Positions 1 to 8,436 of a DNA stretch of 64,000 nucleotides are shown piece by piece; positions within the stretch are counted from its first letter, which is position 1; every line of letters begins with the position of its first letter. The notes beneath the pieces were generated by a model that was not told where the DNA came from, did not search any database, and saw only the letters and a list, made by a program, of their open reading frames with translations. Source of the DNA: UBA5072 sp963822145. GTDB taxonomy: Bacteria; Bacteroidota; Bacteroidia; Bacteroidales; UBA10428. The translations under genes and the position numbers were made by a program. The DNA lies in contig CAWGGG010000004.1 of the NCBI GenBank assembly GCA_963822145.1, positions 558,001 to 622,000 on the forward strand. The letters are read 5' to 3'.

Positions 1-1
1 C

Positions 2-3000
2 ACAACCTATTCCATGACGGTAACTGCAAGAGATGCAGCCGGCAATTATTCCGCACCCAGTATAATTTTTAATGTTACCACACCTGACACCCATGCACCT
101 TCAACTCCGACAGGATTGACGTCCACCCATATCACGCAAACCAGCTTTACACTGACATGGGCTGCCTCGAGTGACAATGTTGGAGTTACCGGATATGATG
201 TATTCCGGAACGGCGCATTTGAAGCATCTGTTACTGGTCCTTCCATAGGGGTATCCGGTTTATCTCCAGGGACCACCTATGCCATGACCGTAAAGGCCAG
301 GGATGCGGCCGACAATCTTTCAACAGCCAGTGCAGCCTTGAATGTTACTACTCTTGACAATGTTGTTCCCGACAATCAGGCACCTTCCGTACCAACCGGA
401 CTTGCTTCCGGAAGCATCACGCAAACCAGTTTTCTGCTCACCTGGAATGCTTCCAGTGATAATATTGGAGTAACCGGATATAACGTATACAGAAACGGTA
501 CTTTTGTGGAAACAGTTTCTGGGACTTCCGCCAGCATCTCGGGATTATCCTCGGGAACGACCTATGGCATGACTGTTGCTGCTAAAGATGCTGCAGGAAA
601 TACTTCTTCTGCCAGCGCAGTCCTGAATGTAACCACCCTGAATGCGGTTGTTCCTGATGACCAGAATCCGTCTGTTCCTTCCGGCCTTAGTGCAGGCAAT
701 ATCACCCAGACCAGCTTTACCTTGAACTGGACTGCTTCAACGGATAATGTTGGTGTTGTTGCCTATGACATATACCTTGATGGTCTGCTGACCAGTTCTG
801 TATCGGCAACTTCGGCTGAACTTACAGGACTTACCGGTTCCACAACCTATGCAGTTACTGTCAGGGCAAGGGATGCTGCAAACAACGTATCAGGATCATC
901 ATCTGTTTTGAACGTGACCACCCAGACGGTTGTTACGCCTGACAGCGAAGCACCATCTGTACCAACCGGACTGGTTGCAAGCAGCATCACAGAAGCAGGC
1001 TTTACTTTAACCTGGAATGCCTCCACCGACAACATAGGAGTCGCCGGATATGAGATTCTATCAGGCGGTTCTGTCATCAGGACAGTCGGGTCAACCACCG
1101 TGACCCTTTCCAATCTTGATGCTTCCACAACGTATTCCATGGCTGTGCGGGCTAAAGATGCCGCCGGAAACACATCCGTTCCCTGCAGCGCAATTCAGGT
1201 AAGGACTTTGGATATTATCGTACCTGACACCCAGGCTCCAACGGTACCCACCGGATTGAACGCTGCAGGTGTTACAGAATCGAGCTTCACGCTTTCCTGG
1301 AATGCTTCGGTTGACAATGTTGGTGTTACCGGATACGATGTATATCGGAACGGAGGTTTATTGACTACAGTGTCAGGTACCAGTCTGAACCTTACCGGAC
1401 TAAGTCCGGGTGCGGGCTACGCCATGACAGTCAGGGCCAAGGATGCAGCAAACAATGTTTCAGGACACAGCAGCACCTTAAATGTTACAACAGCTGATAC
1501 TCATGCTCCTTCTGCGCCTTCTGGGTTGTACAGGACCAATCTCACTCAATCCAGCTTCACGTTGAATTGGACCGCATCAAACGATAATGTTTCCGTAACT
1601 TCTTACGATGTTTACAGGAACGGTACTTTTTACAGGACAGTTACCGGAACTTCTGCCAATATTACCGGTTTATCTGCCTCCACGCTCTATTCGATGTCTG
1701 TAAAAGCATTAGATAATGCAGGAAATGTTTCAGCTTCCAGCCCTTTTCTGGACGTTACTACACCGGATACTCAGGCTCCTTCAGCTCCAACAGGACTTAC
1801 AGCAAGCAATCTCTCCCAATCGAGCTTCACGCTGAGCTGGACAGCTTCTGCAGATAATGTCGGTGTCATCAGTTATGACATTTATAAAAATGGTGTTTTC
1901 CTGGTAACCGTTACCGGCACTACTGTGGGCGTTACCGGTTTGGCTCCTTATACCACCTATGCCATGACCGTGAGAGCAAAAGATGCAGCTGATAATGTAT
2001 CCGGCGCCAGTGCTGTTTTGAACGTTACCACCCTGGATATTACACCTCCCTCTGTACCCGCCAACCTGGCAGCAAGCAATCTGACGCAATCTGGTTTCAG
2101 GCTCACCTGGTCAGCATCTACTGATAATGTGGGCGTGACCGGTTATTTTGTATATCAGGATGGGATACAAGTGGCCCTGGTTGCATCGAATGCAGCCACT
2201 ATCAGCGGCTTAAACGCTTCCACCAGGTACGTAATGACTGTTAAGGCCCGCGATGCTGCAGGCAATACTTCCGGCACCAGTTCCTCTCTTGCAGTTACCA
2301 CACCTGATACACAGGCTCCGTCTGTTCCGGCTGGCTTGAATTCCAGTAATCTAACCCAAACCAGCTTTACTCTAACCTGGAATCCTTCCACTGATAATGT
2401 GGCGGTTACCGGTTATAACGTATACAAGGACGGAGTCCTTTATACATCTGTTTCCGGAACAGCTGCGGGTATAACGGGATTGCTGGTTGCCCACACTTAT
2501 GCCATGACCGTGAAGGCCAAAGACCTGGCCGGAAATATTTCCAATGCCAGTGTTGTTTTGAATGTTACCACACCTGATACTGAAAGCCCGACCGCTCCTT
2601 CAGGTCTGAAATCCTCCAATCTTACACAATCAGGCTTTACCTTGACCTGGCAGGCTTCCGTTGATAATGTAGGCGTTATTGGTTACAATATCTATTTAAG
2701 TGGTACGCTTGTTAAATCGGTGACGGGTACCACGGCAAATCTGACCAATCTCGATGCATCCACCACATACGCCATTACTGTCAGGGCAAAGGATGCCGCA
2801 GGCAACCTCTCGGATCCTACAGATGTGTTGAGTATAACTACTCCAGACACTGAACCCCCTACCGTTCCCTCTAACCTGCATTATACCAATCTGAAACAGT
2901 CGGGATTCACATTAATCTGGACCGCATCAACCGATAATGTTGGTGTTGTTGAATATGAAGTGTTCCAGAACGGAATTCTTACAGCTAAAGTCAATGGAAT

Positions 3001-4192
3001 CAGCACGGAGATAACCGGACTGCAGGCATCTAAAACATACGCCATGAGTGTCAGGGCTAAAGATGCTGCGGGAAATTACTCCCAGTTCAGCACTGTTCTG
3101 AACATTACTACACCGGATACCGAGGCACCAAGTATTCCTGTTATTGTATCCGCAGATGAAGTAAGTGAAACGGGATTTGTATTGAAATGGATGACTTCTA
3201 CGGATAATGTTGGTGTTATTGGTTACGAAGTATACAAAAACGGCGTTTTTGTTGCATTGTTTCCAGACACCACTGCAGAAATTTCTGATTTAAGTGCCTA
3301 TAAACGGTATACCATGACTGTAAGAGCCAAGGATGCTGCAGGAAATAGGTCTCCTGTAAGCGAGACCCTGATGGTTCAGACCCGCGACCTCCATGCTCCC
3401 ACTACACCTGAAAATGTTACCGCTTCTCATCTGACCGACACTAGTTTTGTTCTGTACTGGTCACCTGCCGGAGATAATGTAGGTATTGCAGCGTATGAGA
3501 TTTATTGGAACGGTATTTTGGCCATGACCTCAACAGATACCATGGTGAACCTTAATGACCTCCGGGCAGCAACAACCTATCGCATGACCATAGTGGCTGT
3601 TGATTCAGCAGGCAATGTTTCGGATCCCAGCGACGCTTTATTGGTGACGACACCGGATACAAGATCCCCAAGCAGACCCGAGGGCCTGGTTTCACAGGAT
3701 ATCAAGGGCAGCAGTTTCCAGCTGAAATGGAATGCCTCGAGGGATAATGTTGGGGTTGTGCGCTATGATGTTTATCAGAATGATTCGCTGATGGGTCATG
3801 TTGTTGATACCCTGGCCCAGATAGAAGGACTTGCCTTTAATACTGTTTACCAGATGAAAGTGACTGCCGTTGATGCAGCCGGGAATGTTTCTGATTACAG
3901 CAATACCCTGGAAGTTACCACGGATTTCCCTGGTGATCCCGGCACCATTACGGTATTCCCTAATCCCGTCAAGGACAATATCTTCTATGTTGACCTGGGT
4001 AGGGCATACGACAAGGAAACTGTTGTTGAATTGATTGACCAAGGTGGGAAAATTCACTACAGGACTGTTGTTGATGGTTCCTTAAGGCTGATCCAGGTTT
4101 ATGGCTTTCATCTGCCAACCGGGAATTATTTTGTCCGGGTCTTTTGCAATGGAAATGTATACACGCAGAAAATTTTAATAGATAACCATTAG
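2..4192 (+). CDS. Fibronectin type III array protein with T9SS sorting tail (5' end outside window)
   Basis: The frame is open from the first complete codon and the first residues (TTYSMTVTARDAAGN) already lie inside a repeat, so the true start is upstream. The visible part has the tail of one fibronectin type III domain followed by 14 complete ones, each about 90-96 residues, opening with a DTxAPSxPTGL-like linker and closing with AMTVRAKDAAGN..VLNVTT. The last 80 or so residues are a Por/type IX secretion C-terminal sorting domain, with VFPNPVKDN followed by LPTGNYFVRV and a basic end. The protein is thus expected to be exported and anchored on the cell surface, where FN3 arrays act as spacers or carbohydrate/protein-binding stalks. 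Any catalytic or adhesive head would be in the missing N-terminal part. The repeats are very similar at DNA level, so copy number can change by recombination. Confidence 0.9.
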   Translation, partial: TTYSMTVTARDAAGNYSAPSIIFNVTTPDTHAPSTPTGLTSTHITQTSFTLTWAASSDNVGVTGYDVFRNGAFEASVTGPSIGVSGLSPGTTYAMTVKARDAADNLSTASAALNVTTLDNVVPDNQAPSVPTGLASGSITQTSFLLTWNASSDNIGVTGYNVYRNGTFVETVSGTSASISGLSSGTTYGMTVAAKDAAGNTSSASAVLNVTTLNAVVPDDQNPSVPSGLSAGNITQTSFTLNWTASTDNVGVVAYDIYLDGLLTSSVSATSAELTGLTGSTTYAVTVRARDAANNVSGSSSVLNVTTQTVVTPDSEAPSVPTGLVASSITEAGFTLTWNASTDNIGVAGYEILSGGSVIRTVGSTTVTLSNLDASTTYSMAVRAKDAAGNTSVPCSAIQVRTLDIIVPDTQAPTVPTGLNAAGVTESSFTLSWNASVDNVGVTGYDVYRNGGLLTTVSGTSLNLTGLSPGAGYAMTVRAKDAANNVSGHSSTLNVTTADTHAPSAPSGLYRTNLTQSSFTLNWTASNDNVSVTSYDVYRNGTFYRTVTGTSANITGLSASTLYSMSVKALDNAGNVSASSPFLDVTTPDTQAPSAPTGLTASNLSQSSFTLSWTASADNVGVISYDIYKNGVFLVTVTGTTVGVTGLAPYTTYAMTVRAKDAADNVSGASAVLNVTTLDITPPSVPANLAASNLTQSGFRLTWSASTDNVGVTGYFVYQDGIQVALVASNAATISGLNASTRYVMTVKARDAAGNTSGTSSSLAVTTPDTQAPSVPAGLNSSNLTQTSFTLTWNPSTDNVAVTGYNVYKDGVLYTSVSGTAAGITGLLVAHTYAMTVKAKDLAGNISNASVVLNVTTPDTESPTAPSGLKSSNLTQSGFTLTWQASVDNVGVIGYNIYLSGTLVKSVTGTTANLTNLDASTTYAITVRAKDAAGNLSDPTDVLSITTPDTEPPTVPSNLHYTNLKQSGFTLIWTASTDNVGVVEYEVFQNGILTAKVNGISTEITGLQASKTYAMSVRAKDAAGNYSQFSTVLNITTPDTEAPSIPVIVSADEVSETGFVLKWMTSTDNVGVIGYEVYKNGVFVALFPDTTAEISDLSAYKRYTMTVRAKDAAGNRSPVSETLMVQTRDLHAPTTPENVTASHLTDTSFVLYWSPAGDNVGIAAYEIYWNGILAMTSTDTMVNLNDLRAATTYRMTIVAVDSAGNVSDPSDALLVTTPDTRSPSRPEGLVSQDIKGSSFQLKWNASRDNVGVVRYDVYQNDSLMGHVVDTLAQIEGLAFNTVYQMKVTAVDAAGNVSDYSNTLEVTTDFPGDPGTITVFPNPVKDNIFYVDLGRAYDKETVVELIDQGGKIHYRTVVDGSLRLIQVYGFHLPTGNYFVRVFCNGNVYTQKILIDNH

Positions 4193-4260
4193 AATGGTTG
4201 TGCGTTAATCTCTTCTAAATAAAAATTCTCCCCGGCTTCATTTAAATAAATAACAATCCG

Positions 4261-4268
4261 TATATTTG
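4261..4268 (+). promoter_or_regulatory. Bacteroidota -7 promoter element for the lipoprotein gene
   Basis: TATATTTG followed by CACC matches the TAnnTTTG -7 consensus of the phylum. It lies about 53 bases before the lipoprotein start codon. I see no clear -33 element. Confidence 0.6.
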
Positions 4269-4291
4269 CACCCATATAACAAAATCATCGG

Positions 4292-4315
4292 ATCATTAAA
4301 TCATTAAATCCTTAA
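4292..4315 (+). repeat. Three octamer repeats (unit ATCATTAA)
   Basis: Two exact copies and one variant (ATCCTTAA) of an 8-base unit sit in the leader between the -7 element and the start codon at 4322. Confidence 0.6.
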
Positions 4316-4321
4316 ATAATT

Positions 4322-5155
4322 ATGTGTACAAACAATATTCTTGGAAAGATCAGTTCTCTGACAATTATTGTTTTAGCGGTGTTTTTCCTTTCCTCCTGCA
4401 AGGGTGGAATGAAGTCTTCTGAACAGGATCAGCTTGCAGCTGACAGCCTGAGCAAAGAATTGCTTGCCTCTGATATTAAGGAGGTGTTGTATCCGCTTCC
4501 GGCTCCCTTTGAATTGACAAAAATGCTCAGCGATATCGGGGCAACCTATACTGCAAAAAATCTCAATCCGGCTAACAAAGCTGTAAATTATACGACCGAG
4601 CAAAGCAAGGCGGTTAACCTGGGTATTTATGGCGCTGATCTGGCTTATGCATCCACCTATCAGCAACAGCAGGATATTCAGACTTACCTGAATGCCATTA
4701 AAACCCTCGCTGATCAGCTTGGGGTTACCTATGATTTCACCAAATTACTTTCGGATGAATACAAGCAGAAATTCGAAAACAAGGATTCTCTGACCGTCAT
4801 CATTACCAACACCATTTATGATACTTACCAGTATCTTGATCAGAAAAGTGATCCTCAACTGGCCGTCAATATGGTCACCGGCATGTGGGTGGAACTGATG
4901 TACATTGCCACCAATATTTCCGAGAAATCCTACAATTATACCGGCATGGTAGATATCATCAGCAATCAGAAATCTTCCTACGAGAAGGTAATGAGTCTGT
5001 TGGCAGCCCATAGTACCAATCCTGATATCAAAGGGCTGGAAACAAAACTGCAGGTGCTGAAACCTGTATATGACAAGATCGATACGGGATTGTCCGAAAC
5101 GGATTATACCCTGATACTGACGACCATTAAAGCGGTCAGGAATTCACTGGTCTAA
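4322..5155 (+). CDS. Lipoprotein of unknown function
   Basis: 277 residues. The N-terminus is a lipoprotein signal: a short polar start, a hydrophobic stretch (LTIIVLAVFFLSSC) and a lipobox ending at Cys26 (LSSC), followed by KGG. The mature part is mainly helical by composition, soluble and without cysteines; it resembles conserved uncharacterised Bacteroidota lipoproteins. It has its own promoter and a hairpin terminator, so it is a single-gene unit between the FN3 protein and the ABC exporter. I do not recognise a family and can assign no function beyond likely attachment to a membrane facing the periplasm. Confidence 0.8.
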   Translation: MCTNNILGKISSLTIIVLAVFFLSSCKGGMKSSEQDQLAADSLSKELLASDIKEVLYPLPAPFELTKMLSDIGATYTAKNLNPANKAVNYTTEQSKAVNLGIYGADLAYASTYQQQQDIQTYLNAIKTLADQLGVTYDFTKLLSDEYKQKFENKDSLTVIITNTIYDTYQYLDQKSDPQLAVNMVTGMWVELMYIATNISEKSYNYTGMVDIISNQKSSYEKVMSLLAAHSTNPDIKGLETKLQVLKPVYDKIDTGLSETDYTLILTTIKAVRNSLV

Positions 5156-5180
5156 TAGCAACCTGGTAAAAATATCCTTT

Positions 5181-5212
5181 ACAGCCCTCTGCTATTTGCA
5201 AGGGCTGTTTTT
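5181..5212 (+). terminator. Rho-independent terminator after the lipoprotein gene
   Basis: Stem ACAGCCCT (5181-5188) pairs with AGGGCTGT (5201-5208) around a 12-base loop and runs into a T tract (5208-5212). Confidence 0.8.
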
Positions 5213-5227
5213 GCATAGTCTCATGTT

Positions 5228-8200
5228 ATGAATGAATCGATTTTACGGGCGTTGATGCGGCTGTTTGCTATTGTTTCCGATATCAATAAGGAGGGACAAT
5301 CGGAGAACAAACGGAGCATCGTTATGGACTATCTCGACAGGCAATACAGTTATGAGATAGTGCATAAGTATATCGCTTTTTTTGACCAGCAGGTTAAGTA
5401 TTTTCATCAGATCAGCAATGATCCTGTTATTTTTGATCCGGCTGTCAGAAAAATCAACGCTGAAAACAGGATTATCGAATTGTGCAGCCAGATCAACGAG
5501 GAACTGGAGCATGAGCAGAAAATTATTGTGCTGATCTACCTGCTCGATTTTATTCACAGTGGTGATCGGCATACCCGTACCGAATTAAGTCTGGTAAGAA
5601 CAGCAGCAGCTTATTTAAAAATCAGCGATGACGAATTCAGGGATGCCAAATCCTTTACTTTCGAGGAGATTAACAGTATTGTTCATAAGGACTGGTTGCT
5701 TTTCATCCGGCACAGGAATGCCGCTTCTTCCCCTGATATAAAACAGCTCACCATTGATAAACTGGATGGCCAGATTATGGTGTTGCACATCCCCAGTGCT
5801 GAAACCTATGTGTTCCGATACTTTGGTAACATGCAGCTACTGATGAACGGACACCGGATCAATCCGGGCCGGTCCTACATCTGGTCACTGGGCTCCGTTA
5901 TCAGGAACCCGAAGATCGGTTCCATCTATTTCAGCTGGATCCGGGGACGATTCATTCAGGCAACCGCAGAGGTGAAATTTATTTTCACGGCCGAAGACAT
6001 CCAGTTTAACTATTTCAACAGCAAAAACGGCGTCAAAAGGTTCAGCCTTACGGAAGAATCGGGCCGGCTGTTGGGCATCATCGGCGGAAGCGGATCAGGA
6101 AAGTCGACCCTGTTGAATGTACTGAACGGCAACCTGAAACCCAGGAAAGGTTCTGTCAAGATCAACGGATGGGATATACATATACACAAGGAGATGCTTA
6201 AGGGTGTCATTGGGTTTGTTCCTCAGGACGACTTGCTGATCAAGGAGCTTACGGTATATGAGAACCTTTACTACAATGCCAGGTTATGCTTTGACGGATA
6301 CAGCCACGAGCAGATTGCTGCGGTGGTGGAGGATGCACTTATCGATTTTGACCTGGTGGAAGCCCGCGACCTCAATGTGGGGGATGCTTTCACAACTTTC
6401 TTGAGTGGTGGCCAGCGCAAGCGCCTGAATATTGCCCTTGAGCTGATACGCGAACCTTCCATCCTTTTTGTGGATGAACCTACCTCGGGCTTATCTTCGG
6501 CAGATTCGGAAAAAGTTATAACACTCCTTAAAAGGCAAACCCTGAAAGGCAAGCTGATCATTGCCAATATACACCAGCCATCATCCGACGTTTTCAGGAT
6601 GATTGACAAGCTTCTGGTGATGGACCAGGGTGGACGGGTAGTGTATTACGGGCATCCGATCGGTGCAATAACTTATTTCAAGCAGGAAGCTCATTATGCC
6701 GATGCGGAAGAAACCGAGTGCCTGAGCTGCGGCAACATCAATTCCGATGATATCCTGCGGATCATTGAATCACGCGAGGTAGATGCCAACGGTCGTCTTA
6801 GCCGCAAGCGCAAAACATCACCCGAGGAATGGTATCAGCGATTCCTGGAAAAGATCGACGTCAATACCAGGCTCATTGTGCGGGAGCATGACGCTACCAT
6901 CCCGAAGAATAATTTCAGAATTCCGGATCACTTCAATCAGTTCAGGATCTTCCTGCAACGGGATCTCCTGGCCAAATACTATAACAAACAGTATCTGATC
7001 CTTCTGGCTCTGGAGGCTCCGATCCTGGCATTCACACTGGCTTTCTTCTCCAAGAACTTCACCTATGTAAACGGGTTGCCCCGGTATATTTTTAGTGAAA
7101 ATTCCGTCCTTCCCGCATTTCTTTTTATGGCGGTTATTGTGGCTTTATTTTTGGGGCTGGTGATTAGCGCCGAGGAAATCTTTAAGGATCGTAAAATACT
7201 TAAGCGAGAAAAATTTCTGAATCTGAGCCGTTCCAGCTACCTGTTTTCAAAAATATGCATCTTATTTTCGATCTCGGCCATCCAAACCTTCATATTCGTT
7301 CTCATAGGCGATTCCATCCTGGGGATTCAGGGGATGTTGTTCCGCTACTGGGTGATACTTTTTACGGCGTCGTGCTGGGCCAATATGGTGGGATTAAACA
7401 TATCCTCCGGTTTCAATTCTGTGGTTACCATTTATATACTGGTCCCGCTGATCCTGGTACCGCAGTTGTTGTTCAGCGGTGTGGTGGTGGATTTCAGCAA
7501 AATGCACAACAAAATATCCAATGATAAGGCTGTTCCACTGGTCGGCGACCTCATGACCTCGCGCTGGGCCTACGAAGCACTGGCGGTGAGTCAGTTTAAA
7601 GACAATGCTTATCAGAAGCAATTCTACGAACCGGAAAGCAGGGCTAAAAATGCCGGTTATTACAGATCCTATGCCATTCCGGGACTCATTGAAATTGCAA
7701 GTGATACCCGCGATCTGCATGATTACAATACCGATACCTTCCGGTATGCCAACAACCTCAGGGTACTGGCCTCTGAAATCGGTATCATTTGCAGGGATAT
7801 CGGGCTGGAATCACCCTCCTTTATTGATAGCCTTACGCCGGAACGTTATGTCCCTTCGGTCAACACATCCATAAACGCATTACTGGATAAAGCTACCATG
7901 GTTTACCGCAACCGTTACAACAGGGCAGTAAATGACCGCGATCAGCTTTACGACAGTCTGGTTGCCAGGCTCGGAGGCAAAGAAAATTTCCTGGTCTTCA
8001 AGCAGCGATATTATAACAAGCAGCTGGCCGTGGTTGTAACCAATGAGAAGGAAATCATGCAGTATACCGTTCACGATGGTGAAATGATCCCCATTAAGGA
8101 TCCCATTTACCGGAATCCCAGGGAGAATAGCTGGAGGGCACATTTTTACGCACCTGCCAAGTTTATCCTCGGGCAGAAGATGGATACCTTCTGGTTTAAC

Positions 8201-8371
8201 CTGGTGCTGATCTGGATTTTCAGTGGCATGCTGCTGGCCCTGCTTTATTACGATGTGATCCGTAAAGGATTGCTCTACCTGGAAACCCAGCGACTGAACC
8301 GGTTGAATAAAATGCGTATCAATCGTTTGATTAAAATTGCGGAGCAGAACAGGCCCGTTCAGAAGAAATAA
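5228..8371 (+). CDS. ABC-2 type exporter, ATPase and permease fused (ABCG-like) with N-terminal helical domain
   Basis: 1047 residues. Residues 1-150 are helical and look like a TerB-type (tellurite-resistance-like) domain; 150-260 is a beta-rich stretch I do not recognise. The ATP-binding cassette follows: Walker A GGSGSGKST (286-294), signature LSGGQRKR (392-399), Walker B ILFVDEP (412-418) and H-loop His449. The permease half has membrane segments near 588-612, 627-650, 671-695, 703-725, 732-755 and 987-1010. Between the last two is a soluble insert of about 220 residues, probably periplasmic. Nucleotide domain before membrane domain in one chain is the ABCG order, so it probably works as a homodimer exporting a substrate that cannot be told from sequence. 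It starts 15 bases after the upstream terminator and ends facing the peptidase gene. Confidence 0.85.
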   Translation: MNESILRALMRLFAIVSDINKEGQSENKRSIVMDYLDRQYSYEIVHKYIAFFDQQVKYFHQISNDPVIFDPAVRKINAENRIIELCSQINEELEHEQKIIVLIYLLDFIHSGDRHTRTELSLVRTAAAYLKISDDEFRDAKSFTFEEINSIVHKDWLLFIRHRNAASSPDIKQLTIDKLDGQIMVLHIPSAETYVFRYFGNMQLLMNGHRINPGRSYIWSLGSVIRNPKIGSIYFSWIRGRFIQATAEVKFIFTAEDIQFNYFNSKNGVKRFSLTEESGRLLGIIGGSGSGKSTLLNVLNGNLKPRKGSVKINGWDIHIHKEMLKGVIGFVPQDDLLIKELTVYENLYYNARLCFDGYSHEQIAAVVEDALIDFDLVEARDLNVGDAFTTFLSGGQRKRLNIALELIREPSILFVDEPTSGLSSADSEKVITLLKRQTLKGKLIIANIHQPSSDVFRMIDKLLVMDQGGRVVYYGHPIGAITYFKQEAHYADAEETECLSCGNINSDDILRIIESREVDANGRLSRKRKTSPEEWYQRFLEKIDVNTRLIVREHDATIPKNNFRIPDHFNQFRIFLQRDLLAKYYNKQYLILLALEAPILAFTLAFFSKNFTYVNGLPRYIFSENSVLPAFLFMAVIVALFLGLVISAEEIFKDRKILKREKFLNLSRSSYLFSKICILFSISAIQTFIFVLIGDSILGIQGMLFRYWVILFTASCWANMVGLNISSGFNSVVTIYILVPLILVPQLLFSGVVVDFSKMHNKISNDKAVPLVGDLMTSRWAYEALAVSQFKDNAYQKQFYEPESRAKNAGYYRSYAIPGLIEIASDTRDLHDYNTDTFRYANNLRVLASEIGIICRDIGLESPSFIDSLTPERYVPSVNTSINALLDKATMVYRNRYNRAVNDRDQLYDSLVARLGGKENFLVFKQRYYNKQLAVVVTNEKEIMQYTVHDGEMIPIKDPIYRNPRENSWRAHFYAPAKFILGQKMDTFWFNLVLIWIFSGMLLALLYYDVIRKGLLYLETQRLNRLNKMRINRLIKIAEQNRPVQKK

Positions 8372-8381
8372 GGTGTTGAAA

Positions 8382-8432
8382 GAATACAAGTAATCGGTGT
8401 TTGTATTCGGAATTCGGTGTTCGGTGTTACAA
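8382..8432. repeat. Hairpin plus short TTCGGTG repeats between convergent genes
   Basis: GAATACAA (8382-8389) pairs with TTGTATTC (8401-8408); TTCGGTG then occurs twice in tandem at a 7-base period. No T tract follows, so termination activity is uncertain. Confidence 0.4.
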
Positions 8433-8436
8433 GTTC

